From Gemmatimonadota bacterium (GTDB lineage: Bacteria; Gemmatimonadota; Gemmatimonadetes; Gemmatimonadales; Gemmatimonadaceae), in contig JAQBPZ010000291.1 in NCBI GenBank assembly GCA_028287225.1, positions 1 to 22,087 on the forward strand: DNA of 22,087 nucleotides. Direction: 5' to 3'. The notes under the pieces are model-generated. The model saw only the letters and a program-made list of their open reading frames with translations. It was not told the DNA's origin and searched no databases. Of this stretch, positions 8,307 to 15,106 are shown piece after piece. Within the stretch, counting starts at the first letter, position 1. Each line of letters begins with the position of its first letter. Made by a program: the position numbers and the translations under genes.

Positions 8307-9389
8307 ACCCCCAAGGTCCAGCGCTGGATCGACCTCCTCGCCGCCCTCCTCGCCCACCGCCTGCCGGTGACCTTCGACGAGCTCGCGAAGAGCGTCCCCA
8401 CCTACCTCGCCGACGGCAGCATCGCCGCCGGCAACCCGTCCCCCACCCTCAAGCGCATGTTCGAGCGCGACAAGGTGGAGCTCCGCGAGCTGGGCGTCCC
8501 GATCCTCTCGATCGGCGAGGAGGGGAGCGACGAGTCGGCGTACACGCTCCGCACCAGGGAGTTCTACCTCCCGTATCTCGGCATCGTCTCGGGACGCGGC
8601 ATCGAGAAGCCGACGACGGTCGACCGGTACGGCTACCGCTCGCTCGAGACCCTCGCCTTCGAGCCCGACGAGCTGGAGGCGATCGTCCAGGGGGCGCGTC
8701 GCGTTGCACAGGTCGGAGATCCGGTGCTCGCCGAGGAGGCCCGCAACGCCGTCAGGAAGCTGGCCTTCGACCTCCCGCTCGGCGCCACCGACGGGCCGGG
8801 CGACGCGTTGCTGGTCCCGCCGCGCAAGCGGGCGGACCCGAAGGCACTCGCCACGCTCGGCGATGCGCTGTTCCGCCGCAAGCGGATCAGCTTCTCGTAC
8901 CACACGATCGGCAGCGGTTCCAGCGCGGATCGGACGGTGGAGCCGTACGGGCTCTTCTTCGTCAGCGGGCACTGGTACCTCGCCGCGCGGGATGTGGAGA
9001 AGGATGCGCTTCGCAACTTCCGCGTGAGCCGCATCGACGCGCTGAAGGTGAATGCCACGAAGGCCGGAACGCCCGACTACGAGATCCCCAGGACCTTCTC
9101 GCTCCGGACGCACGCCCAGTCGCGTCAGGCCTGGGAGATCGGCGACGGGGACGCGCTGGAGGCAGTGGTCGAGTTCACCGGCGATTCCGGCGCCGTGATC
9201 GCCGCCGCCGCGCTCGGTCGTCCCGACAGCTCCTCGGCCACGCTCCGCCGCTTCACGGTGCGGCGGACCGACAGCTTCGCGCGCTGGCTCTTCTCCTTCG
9301 CGGGCGACGCGATGCCGGTGTCGCCGGCAGCGCTCGTCAACGAGTACGCGAGCCTCGTCGAGCGCACCCGCACGATCTACGCGTCATGA
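8298..9389 (+). CDS. WYL-domain transcriptional regulator, PafB-like
   Basis: 363 aa from ATG 8298, two bases after the addA stop. Residues 1-100 form an HTH-like region whose wording (LLAALLAHRLPVTFDELAKS, then KRMFERDKVELRELGVPI) closely follows the PafB N-terminus. The middle is helical (LAFEPDELEAIVQGAR). The WYL domain contains ISFSYHTIG, VEPYGLFFVSGHWYLAARD with Trp226-Tyr227-Leu228, and RNFRVSRID, followed by the usual C-terminal extension (FARWLFSFAGDAMPVSPAAL). In mycobacteria PafB pairs with PafC to activate the LexA-independent DNA damage response, and the WYL domains sense single-stranded DNA. By inference, this protein could control the nuclease operon it belongs to, or a wider repair regulon. 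No Pup/proteasome genes are present. It overlaps the next gene by 4 nt. The domain call is firm; PafB orthology is likely but unproven. Confidence 0.85.
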   Translation: MSGTPKVQRWIDLLAALLAHRLPVTFDELAKSVPTYLADGSIAAGNPSPTLKRMFERDKVELRELGVPILSIGEEGSDESAYTLRTREFYLPYLGIVSGRGIEKPTTVDRYGYRSLETLAFEPDELEAIVQGARRVAQVGDPVLAEEARNAVRKLAFDLPLGATDGPGDALLVPPRKRADPKALATLGDALFRRKRISFSYHTIGSGSSADRTVEPYGLFFVSGHWYLAARDVEKDALRNFRVSRIDALKVNATKAGTPDYEIPRTFSLRTHAQSRQAWEIGDGDALEAVVEFTGDSGAVIAAAALGRPDSSSATLRRFTVRRTDSFARWLFSFAGDAMPVSPAALVNEYASLVERTRTIYAS

Positions 9390-10330
9390 GCGATACCGCG
9401 TCCGCGCAGCTGAAGCGCGTCCTGCACCTCATCCCGCGCCTTGCCGACGGCGAGGAGCACACCCTCGTCGACATTGCCGCCAAGGCCGAGACGGATCCGG
9501 CCGAGCTGCTCCGGGATCTCGACTCCATCTCGGACCGGTTCGACGATCCGGGCGGGTTCATCGAGGGGGTGTCGGTGTTCGTGGACGGCGACACCGTCTG
9601 CGTCAACGCGAGCCACTTCCACCGGCCGATGCGACTGACGATGCCCGAGCTCTGCGCCCTGGAGCTCGGCCTCACGATGCTGCGCCGCGAGCGAACGCCC
9701 GCCGAGCAGGCGCCGATCGATCGCGCGCTCGAGCGCCTTCGCCAGACGATCAGCCGCGTTCCGTCGAACGACCGCCATGAAGGCACTCGCTACGCCGACC
9801 TGAGCGACGCCGGTTCGGCCGAGCACCTGCAGATGCTGCGGCGGGCTATCGCCGGTGACAGGAAGGTGGAGCTCCGCTATCGCGCCGGCGGCGCGACCGA
9901 GAGCACGACGCGAACCGTCTGCGCCCACTCGCTCGCCTTCGCCGAGCAGATGTGGTACCTGGTGGCGACGAGCGACGACGGATCGCTGCGCTTCTTCCGC
10001 CTCGACCGGATCGAGGCGGCACGGGCGCTGGAGGAGACCTTCGAGCGCGATGCCAGCGTCGGCATGCGGGTGCAGGAGGCGGGGCGGGCCTTCGTATCGG
10101 ATACGAGCAAGCGAATGACCATTCGCTACTCGCCGCGGATCGCGCGATGGATCGCCGAGCGGGAGGGGCAGCCGCTCGCGGACGACGGGAGCTTGACCAT
10201 GGAGCATCCGGTGGCTGACGATTCCTGGGCGATCCGGCACGTGCTCCAGTACGGGCCCGATGCAGAGGTGCTCGCGCCCGAGACGCTTCGCGCGGCACTC
10301 GCGGATCGTCTCGCGCGGCTCGCGGGATGA
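9386..10330 (+). CDS. WYL-domain transcriptional regulator, PafC-like
   Basis: 314 aa, starting in an ATGA overlap with the preceding WYL gene, which suggests strict co-translation and a heteromeric partner. The N-terminus (QLKRVLHLIPRLADGEEHTL, then DIAAKAETDPAELLRDLD) matches the PafC type of divergent winged helix. MRLTMPELCALELGLTML is the usual linker helix. The WYL domain shows VELRYRAG, AFAEQMWYLVATSDDGSLRF with Trp190-Tyr191-Leu192, and RLDRIEAA; the C-terminal extension ends DSWAIRHVLQYGPDAEVLAP. The two proteins differ in length and N-terminal fold, as PafB and PafC do. Because they are unlikely to be a recent duplication, the pair probably functions as a PafBC-type unit. Its ligand and target promoters cannot be read from the sequence. 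This is the last gene of the operon; the first dispersed repeat begins 29 bp after the stop. Confidence 0.85.
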   Translation: MSDTASAQLKRVLHLIPRLADGEEHTLVDIAAKAETDPAELLRDLDSISDRFDDPGGFIEGVSVFVDGDTVCVNASHFHRPMRLTMPELCALELGLTMLRRERTPAEQAPIDRALERLRQTISRVPSNDRHEGTRYADLSDAGSAEHLQMLRRAIAGDRKVELRYRAGGATESTTRTVCAHSLAFAEQMWYLVATSDDGSLRFFRLDRIEAARALEETFERDASVGMRVQEAGRAFVSDTSKRMTIRYSPRIARWIAEREGQPLADDGSLTMEHPVADDSWAIRHVLQYGPDAEVLAPETLRAALADRLARLAG

Positions 10331-10359
10331 CAGGGCCGTGAAGGCGCGTGCTGCGGTGT

Positions 10360-10477
10360 GCGTACGCGAATTCCCGCGAATGCGTCGCACTGCGAGCGAC
10401 ACGAATACAACCGTCAGGCTCGAGCAGGGATTCGCGACAAGCTTCCTTGAGAGGGATTCGCAGGAATTCGCGTACCT
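10360..10477 (+). repeat. Dispersed inverted-repeat element, copy A
   Basis: 118 bp, beginning GCGTACGCGAATTCC and ending GGAATTCGCGTAC, so its ends are inverted copies of each other. By ungapped eye alignment it matches copy F at roughly 100 of 118 positions, most strongly in TCAGGCTCGAGCAG and GAGAGGGATTCGCAGGAATT. Similarity to other copies also covers the left flank (TGCTGCGGTGT). It lies directly after the WYL gene pair. Confidence 0.9.
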
Positions 10478-10753
10478 CACAAAGCTCGAGACGACTTCCG
10501 CGGCTTGCGGAATGAGGGGACCCATGAGCGGCGCATCGATCGGCGGACGGCCGCCACACTCTGGCGGAATCAGCTGGCCGGAGTGGGGTGTACAGGCCAT
10601 CTGGTGGATCTGGCGAAGGTGCATGTGGCCGGAGAGGGCGCACGGTAGGAGTCGCCCGGCGATCGGCCGATATCTCGCGAGCTCGAGCATCACCGACGAG
10701 GCCTGGCTCCAGGACGTATTCCCCACCTGAGCGGCATTCGCCCTGCGTTGTCC

Positions 10754-10862
10754 CTGTACGCAGATCTCCGCGAATGGGCAGCGAATCCGTGCGACACGCC
10801 CGCAAAAGCATTCCACGAGCCTCGCGAAGATTAGCTACCCATTCGCAGGAATTCGCTCCAAG
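10754..10862 (+). repeat. Dispersed inverted-repeat element, copy B (degenerate)
   Basis: The left part carries CTCCGCGAATGGGCAGCGAA, shared in reverse orientation with copy C, and the right part carries ATTCGCAGGAATTCGC, as in copies A, E and F. The terminal GCGTACGC has decayed (CTGTACGC at left, CTCCAAGC at right). It appears to be an older member or a subfamily shared with copy C. Confidence 0.7.
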
Positions 10863-10940
10863 CCCAGACGACCGCCGAGAAGGGCTTGTCAGACCCTCCC
10901 CGTATCCTGCTCTCACGCCGGACGACCGGCGCGACACTCC

Positions 10941-10948
10941 GAGGAGGG
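10941..10948 (+). promoter_or_regulatory. Ribosome binding site deciding the VWA gene start
   Basis: GAGGAGGG ends six bases before ATG at 10955. The open frame continues upstream to 10886, but the extra 23 residues have no such signal, so the start at 10955 is preferred. Confidence 0.7.
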
Positions 10949-10954
10949 TACCAC

Positions 10955-12238
10955 ATGCAGCTCTCCCTACGTACCGACCGCTCGCTGCTCCGCTCCGCGA
11001 CGCGCAGCACCCGGTACCTCATGATCTCCCTGACCGCGCCGACGGCTCCGCCGCGCGCGAATCGCCCGCCCGTCAACGTCGGACTCGTGCTCGACCGCTC
11101 GGGCTCCATGGATGGCGAGCGGAAGTTCGAGCTCGCGCGGCAGGCCGTCGAGGAATCCCTCCGGATGCTTCATCCGGACGACCGCTTCACCCTCGTGGTC
11201 TACGACACCGAGGTCGACGTCCTCGCGCAGTCGACGTTCGCAACGGCCGAGGCGAAGCGCCTCGCGCTGGGTCGCCTGACCGAGGTCGGTCCACGCGGCG
11301 GTACCGATCTCCACGCCGGCTGGGTCGCCGGTGCCGGCGAGATCGCCGCGCGGCTCTCCGCGGACTCGGTGAACCGGGTCCTGCTCATTACCGACGGGCT
11401 CACGAACAGCGGGGTCGTGGAGCCGTCCGCGCTCGCGGCGCAGGCCGCGGAGCTCCGCCGCTGCGGGATGGCGACGAGCACCTTCGGCGTGGGCGCGGAC
11501 TTCGACGAGCGGCTGCTCCGCGACATCGCCCACGAGGGCGGCGGACAGTTCTACTTCATCCAGACGCCGCGCCAGATCCCGGACCTGCTCACCAGCGAGC
11601 TGGGTGAGGCGCTCGAAGTCGTCGTGCGCGACGCGGCCCTTCAGGTCACCCTGCCCGCCGGCGCCGAGGCGGAGCCTCTCAACCGCCATCGCTTCGTCCG
11701 CGTCCAGGGCGACAACGAGCTGCGTGTCGAGCTCGGGGACCTCGCGTCCGGCCAGGAGGTCCGCGTCGTCGTCCGGGTCCGGTTCGCCACCGGACGTCGC
11801 CACGACGGCGCGGTGGTTGGCGTCGCCCTGACCGAGCGCAGCTCCATGGCGGCGGATCATCTCGTGGAGATGTCCTGGGTGTATGCGAACCACGCCGAGA
11901 ACGATGCCCAGCCACGCGATCGCGCCGTGGATCACGAGGTGGCGGCGCTCTATGCCGCCCGCGCGCGGGCCGAAGCGACCGAGGCCAACCGCGCCGGCGA
12001 CTACCCGCGCGCGCGCCGCGTGCTCGATCGGACGGCCCAGCGCATCCGCGGCTACGCGAATGGCGACGCAACGCTCGAGGCGCTCTGGCGTGCCCTCCTT
12101 GCCGAGGTGGAGATGTTCTCCGAGCGTTCGATGAGCGCGATGGAGCTCAAGTCGGCGTTCTTCGTGGCCGAGTCGGCGAGCAAGGGGCGGACCCCGGACG
12201 GCAAGGCTCGTCGCGCTCGGCCGAACGCTGCACCCTGA
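10955..12238 (+). CDS. von Willebrand factor type A (VWA) domain protein with intact MIDAS
   Basis: 427 aa. The VWA domain covers about residues 38-225. The metal-ion-dependent adhesion site is complete: DRSGS (Asp47, Ser49, Ser51), Thr117 in GGTDLH and Asp147 in ITDGLTNSG, so it should bind Mg or Mn and a partner protein. After the VWA domain comes a beta-rich section (about 228-310, with RVQGDNELRVELGDLASGQE and VRVVVRVRF) and a helical C-terminus rich in Ala and Arg (AALYAARARAEATEANRAGD). No signal peptide, transmembrane helix or lipobox is visible, so it is probably cytoplasmic. The layout resembles bacterial stand-alone VWA proteins of the YfbK/Ca-activated-channel-like annotation group, whose roles are mostly unknown. 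No MoxR ATPase neighbour is present. It stands alone between repeat pairs A/B and C/D. Confidence 0.85.
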   Translation: MQLSLRTDRSLLRSATRSTRYLMISLTAPTAPPRANRPPVNVGLVLDRSGSMDGERKFELARQAVEESLRMLHPDDRFTLVVYDTEVDVLAQSTFATAEAKRLALGRLTEVGPRGGTDLHAGWVAGAGEIAARLSADSVNRVLLITDGLTNSGVVEPSALAAQAAELRRCGMATSTFGVGADFDERLLRDIAHEGGGQFYFIQTPRQIPDLLTSELGEALEVVVRDAALQVTLPAGAEAEPLNRHRFVRVQGDNELRVELGDLASGQEVRVVVRVRFATGRRHDGAVVGVALTERSSMAADHLVEMSWVYANHAENDAQPRDRAVDHEVAALYAARARAEATEANRAGDYPRARRVLDRTAQRIRGYANGDATLEALWRALLAEVEMFSERSMSAMELKSAFFVAESASKGRTPDGKARRARPNAAP

Positions 12239-12245
12239 TCGCATC

Positions 12246-12280
12246 GTGCCTTGGTGCCTTGGTGCCTTGGTGCCTTGGTG
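12246..12280 (+). repeat. 8-bp tandem repeat (GTGCCTTG), 4.4 units
   Basis: GTGCCTTG is repeated four times without a mismatch, followed by GTG, and abuts the left end of dispersed-repeat copy C exactly. The copy number is likely to vary between strains. Confidence 0.9.
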
Positions 12281-12385
12281 TGTACGCGAATGCCTGCGAA
12301 TTGGTAACGAAGCGCTCCGAATGGACCTCATCGAGCCAGTTCATTCGTTGAAATTCGCTGCCCATTCACGGAGATGCGGGTACGC
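12280..12385 (-). repeat. Dispersed inverted-repeat element, copy C (reverse orientation)
   Basis: Read on the minus strand it begins GGGTACCCGCATCTCC-like sequence, continues GTGAATGGGCAGCGAA as in copy B, and ends AATTCGCAGGCATTCGCGTA, the standard right end. About 106 bp, so shorter than the main type because of changes in the centre. Confidence 0.75.
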
Positions 12386-12447
12386 ACCAAGCCACAAGTG
12401 CAATGTCCAGCGCTTGCAAGGCGGTCCATGACTGAGGATCCATTGAT

Positions 12448-12561
12448 CGAGCTGCGAAGTCCACGAATGCGCAGCACGGCGATCGACGCGAATATACTTT
12501 CACTGACCGAGGAAAGTCGCGGCAATCATCAGTGAAGCGGATTCGCGGAATTCGCGTACGC
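12448..12561 (+). repeat. Dispersed inverted-repeat element, copy D
   Basis: The right end GGAATTCGCGTACGC is perfect and is followed by the shared flank ACAGCCCAGGG. The centre (GGCGATCGACGCGAATA) matches copies F and G. The left end has lost GCGTAC but keeps GCGAAGTCCACGAATGCG, as in copy E. Confidence 0.85.
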
Positions 12562-12587
12562 CGTACAGCCCAGGGTCACGCGCACCC

Positions 12588-13157
12588 ATGACCATGCCCC
12601 TCCACCTCGTCGTCCCCGACCCCGCGCGCCTCTCGGCCTACATGGATGCCCTCCGCCGCGGCTGGTCGCCCGACAACACCCGTCCCGAGGCGGCCGCCGA
12701 GGAGCTGCTGCAGATCGAGTCCGACGCCGACAGCTTCCTGGCCGGGCAGGACGACCGCGAGGGCAGGGGCCCCCCGATCACCCTCCCGGACGGCTCCGAG
12801 GTCCCTCGCCTCCCCGGATACCACCGCTGGATGTGGGACGGCGAGTTCTGCGGCGGGATCGGCTTCCGCTGGCAGCCCGGCACCACCGCGCTCCCGCCGC
12901 ACTGCCTCGGTCACATCGGGTACTCGGTAGTCCCATGGAAACGTCGTCGCGGGTACGCGACGCGGGCGCTCGCGCTCATGCTCGAAGAGGTGGCCGCGGA
13001 GGGCCTGCCATTCGTGGAGCTGGCCACCACGCTCGACAACACGGCCTCGCAGCGCGTGATCGAGGCGAACGGCGGCCGCCTGGTGGAGCGCTTCCGGAAG
13101 CTCGAGGCACACGGTGGCGCCGAGGGCCTGCGCTTCCGTATCACGCTCCCGCGCTGA
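12588..13157 (+). CDS. GNAT-family N-acetyltransferase
   Basis: 189 aa. The GNAT core occupies about residues 75-185. GHIGYSVVPWKRRRGYATRA is the beta4 strand plus the acetyl-CoA pyrophosphate loop (RRRGYA fits the Q/RxxGxG/A rule), followed by helix ALALMLEEVAAEGLPFVEL and the classic TTLDNTASQRVIEANGG, where the Asn after the strand and the helix close the site. The layout resembles YjaB/RimJ-like acetyltransferases of unknown substrate. ATG 12588 is used; ATG 12594, two codons later, is equally possible, and neither has a clear ribosome binding site. It lies alone between repeats D and E, so context gives no clue to the substrate (amino group of a small molecule, antibiotic or protein). 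Confidence 0.88.
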   Translation: MTMPLHLVVPDPARLSAYMDALRRGWSPDNTRPEAAAEELLQIESDADSFLAGQDDREGRGPPITLPDGSEVPRLPGYHRWMWDGEFCGGIGFRWQPGTTALPPHCLGHIGYSVVPWKRRRGYATRALALMLEEVAAEGLPFVELATTLDNTASQRVIEANGGRLVERFRKLEAHGGAEGLRFRITLPR

Positions 13158-13461
13158 GTACTGCGCCGGTCGCCTGCTGCGGTGTGCGTACGCGAAGTCC
13201 CGTGAATGCGATGAACTGCGAACGACCCGAATGCCTCACTGAGAAGTACGGGAGGATTCGTGGCGATCCTCTCCGGGATGGATTCGCAGGAATTCGCGTA
13301 CGCCGCCAGCCAAGGCCTGACGGAGGCAGGCAATCGTGCATGTCGACGTGACGCGGGCGTGCGAAGCGAAGTAGGGCTCATCGGGCTGTCTTGTCCAGCT
13401 CGACGTCCCGCGGGTTCGTGCTCGTGCCGCGATGAGTGCCGTTCTTCCTTCCGAGGCTGAA
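13158..13461. other. 304-bp gap with repeat copy E
   Basis: Copy E (13186-13303) starts 28 bp after the GNAT stop. The remaining 158 bp up to the lipoprotein start contain no recognisable gene. A GAGG at 13453-13456 serves the lipoprotein ATG at 13462; a promoter is not evident. Confidence 0.55.
13186..13303 (+). repeat. Dispersed inverted-repeat element, copy E
   Basis: 118 bp with GCGTACGC at both extreme ends (13186-13193 and 13296-13303). The right arm GGATTCGCAGGAATTC is canonical. The centre diverges most from the other full-length copies (GAGAAGTACGGGAGG), while length and end structure are conserved. Confidence 0.9.
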
Positions 13462-13964
13462 ATGATCACACGTACGCGTTCGCTGCTGTCCGTGGCTGCG
13501 CTGGCAGTCCTCACCACGTCCTGCCTTGGCAACCCAATGGGGATCGAGACCACCGGGCCCGATCCCCTCTATCCCGTCTTCTTCGAAGCCGTCAGCGCGA
13601 ACGACCACCCGCTCCCCGCGTTCATCAACGCGGACGGATCAGCCCAGGGGGGCGTCAGCTCACGCATGCCTCCGTCCTCATCATCGCGCCCGATTCGCTG
13701 CGTCTCATCCTGACCACCCGGAACGTCGCGGAGAATGGCGAGGCTGGAGTCCCGAGCAGCGACACCGTGCGCGCGCACATACGGGGTCAGGACTCGACGC
13801 TCGTTCTCTCCCGAATGGGAGCGTACCCCCTGCCGCTCAAGGAGCAGGTGTCGCTGGGCCGCGACGGCTCGATGGTACTGACGCTCGAGCAGCCGCTGCC
13901 GTCCTCCGGTGGAGCGGCCGGCACATATCCGGTGAAGCTCATCCTCCAGCGTCCAACGCAGTAG
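13462..13964 (+). pseudogene. Small lipoprotein interrupted by a frameshift at a G6 run
   Basis: The N-terminus MITRTRSLLSVAALAVLTTSC is a bacterial lipoprotein signal with Cys21 as the lipidated residue, preceded by GAGG at 13453. The first frame continues to FINADGSAQGG and then stops early at 13711-13713. From the run of six G at about 13648-13653 the coding signature moves to the next frame, reading RQLTHASVLIIAPDSLRLIL and ending GTYPVKLILQRPTQ at TAG 13962-13964. One extra G would join both parts into a lipoprotein of about 167 aa. It may be a true mutation, a phase-variable tract or a homopolymer error in the sequence. The mature part looks beta-rich and is not recognised. It converges on the NADP-binding protein gene. 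Confidence 0.7.
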
Positions 13965-13982
13965 CCTGCCCCATCGCCGCAT

Positions 13983-14100
13983 GCGTACGCGAATTCCTTC
14001 GAATGCGATGAACAGCGATCGGCGCGAATACATCGTTCAGGCTCGAGCAGAGATTCGCGACAATCTTCCGTGAGAGGGATTCACAGGAATTCGCGTACGC
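13983..14100 (+). repeat. Dispersed inverted-repeat element, copy F
   Basis: 118 bp, GCGTACGC at both ends; the first 16 bases are an exact inverted copy of the last 16. The centre holds GCGATCGGCGCGAATACATC and TCAGGCTCGAGCAGAGATTC. It fills the space between two convergent genes, 18 bp from one stop and 37 bp from the other. Confidence 0.92.
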
Positions 14101-14137
14101 ACACAGCCAGGGGCCGAGCGAGAAGGCAGACCGGCCG

Positions 14138-14800
14138 CTACTTCGCCTTCCACTCCGGCGTGCGCTCCCGCTTCGCCTTCCCGAGCGCATCCTGCACTCC
14201 CGCCGCGTCGAAGTCGGAGCCGTACACCGGCGAGCCGGGCTGCTGCCGCCACGAGCCGGCCAGCGTGCCCGCGTCGACCGCGTCGAAGCCGAGCTCGTTC
14301 ACGAGAGCCATCACCGTCTTCTTCGCGGCCGCGTCGTCGCCCGCGATCGGCAGGGCGATCCGCTTCGGCGTGCCCGCCGGCTGGCCCTTCTCGAGCAGGT
14401 GCTGCGCGTAGATGTTGTTGAACGCCTTGACCACCGGACGGCCGAGCTGTTGCGCGACCCAGGCGCTCTCGGTCATCCCGTCCTCGATCGCGGCGAGCCG
14501 GCCGTCCCGCTGCTGCGGATAGTAGTTGCCCGTGTCGATCACCACCGTATCCTTGCGTGCCGAGTCGAACAGCCCGCGCGGCAGCTTCGGGATCGCGTTC
14601 TCGGGGATGGTCACGACGACGACGTCGCGATCGCGCACCGCCTCCTCGACCGTCACGGCCGAGGCCCCGATCTCCCGCGTGAAGTCCTCGAGCGTGGAGG
14701 GTCCGCGCGAGTTGGCCAGCACGACTTCGTGGCCGAGCGTGGCGAAGCGGCGGGCGAGCGTGCCGCCGATGTTGCCGGCGCCGATGATTCCGATCTTCAT
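14138..14800 (-). CDS. NADPH-dependent F420-reductase-like Rossmann oxidoreductase
   Basis: 220 aa. The N-terminal dinucleotide-binding fold is clear: MKIGIIGAGNIGGTLARRF with the GxGxxG fingerprint (Gly7, Gly9, Gly12), then VVLANSRGP after beta2, where Ser-Arg at the strand end favours the 2'-phosphate of NADP. VVVVTIPENAIPKLP and VVIDTGNYYPQQRDG follow, then GRPVVKAFNNIYAQHL, which is typical of the NADPH:F420 oxidoreductase/YqcI-like (NPD) family. Many members in bacteria without F420 are annotated this way but act on unknown substrates, and nothing here shows F420 synthesis. ATG 14800 has GGAG at a suitable distance (minus strand, about 14808-14811); the 32-codon upstream extension is arginine/glycine-rich and unlikely. 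It is divergent from the amidohydrolase gene, with repeat copy G in between. Confidence 0.85.
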   Translation of the reverse strand: MKIGIIGAGNIGGTLARRFATLGHEVVLANSRGPSTLEDFTREIGASAVTVEEAVRDRDVVVVTIPENAIPKLPRGLFDSARKDTVVIDTGNYYPQQRDGRLAAIEDGMTESAWVAQQLGRPVVKAFNNIYAQHLLEKGQPAGTPKRIALPIAGDDAAAKKTVMALVNELGFDAVDAGTLAGSWRQQPGSPVYGSDFDAAGVQDALGKAKRERTPEWKAK

Positions 14801-15106
14801 CTCATGTCTCCAGGGCTGAGCGTTGACCGGGGAGCGAGGGGCCCGCGAACCTGTTCCGCGGTCAGCGCCTTCCCCTGTTCCGCTCGCCGTCGCCACGCTG
14901 CACCATTGCCGTGTTGCGCTGGGTCGCGGAGCCGTCCGGGCCGCTGCTGCCGTGAGCGTACGCGAAGTTCAACGGATGCGATGCGCGGCGATCGACGCGA
15001 ATGCATCTTCGACTCCTGAACAGGGATTCGCGGGGATCTTCCCCGAGAGGGATTCGCAGGAATGCGCGTACCCGCACAGCCCAGGCCATACCTCGATAGC
15101 CGCCCA
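14801..15106. other. 306-bp divergent gap with repeat copy G
   Basis: It separates two genes read away from each other and must contain both promoters, yet copy G (14956-15073) takes up more than a third of it and ends 33 bp before the amidohydrolase start. An imperfect inverted repeat, GCGTTGACCG with CGGTCAGCGC, lies at about 14819-14870. No clear -10/-35 pair is visible. Confidence 0.5.
14956..15073 (+). repeat. Dispersed inverted-repeat element, copy G
   Basis: 118 bp, left end GCGTACGCGAAGTTC and right end GGAATGCGCGTACCC, centre GCGGCGATCGACGCGAATGC. The left flank (CTGCTGCCGTGA) and right flank (CACAGCCCAGG) agree with other copies, so the repeat unit is probably nearer 140 bp. An ATG at 15062 inside it is in frame with the amidohydrolase but would put repeat sequence into the signal peptide. 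Confidence 0.88.

Larger units (their letters stand above)
10331..10954. other. 624-bp gap with two dispersed repeats and about 275 bp of unexplained sequence
   Basis: Repeat copies A (10360-10477) and B (10754-10862) lie near the two ends. Between them, 10478-10753 is open in a plus frame that ends at TGA 10728-10730 and reads IWWIWRRCMWPERAHG. Tryptophan-rich wording, absence of a ribosome binding site and no G/C third-position bias make a gene unlikely. Short inverted repeats occur around 10540-10580. I cannot assign a role to this stretch. Confidence 0.5.
12239..12587. other. 349-bp gap filled by a tandem repeat and two dispersed repeats
   Basis: The gap between the VWA and GNAT genes consists of an 8-bp tandem array (12246-12280), copy C in reverse orientation (12280-12385) and copy D in forward orientation (12448-12561), with only about 60 bp of other sequence between them. 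No promoter or ribosome binding site stands out for the GNAT gene, whose start is 27 bp after copy D. Confidence 0.7.

Noticed and set aside
10478..10753. Possible small gene in the gap between repeats A and B
   Set aside because: Open frames are Trp/Arg-rich, lack a ribosome binding site and show no codon bias; left as unexplained sequence.
10360..15073. Short frames across the dispersed repeats (for example YANSCESLSRK- or VRTRIPVNPS-like peptides on the minus strand)
   Set aside because: Similar peptides recur because the DNA repeat recurs. Frames are interrupted differently in each copy and lack ribosome binding sites, so they are not genes.
10360..15073. A CRISPR array or integron attC array
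   Set aside because: Repeats are about 118 bp, spaced by whole genes, and not separated by uniform short spacers. Ends do not match the attC core sites, and no integrase or cas gene is present.
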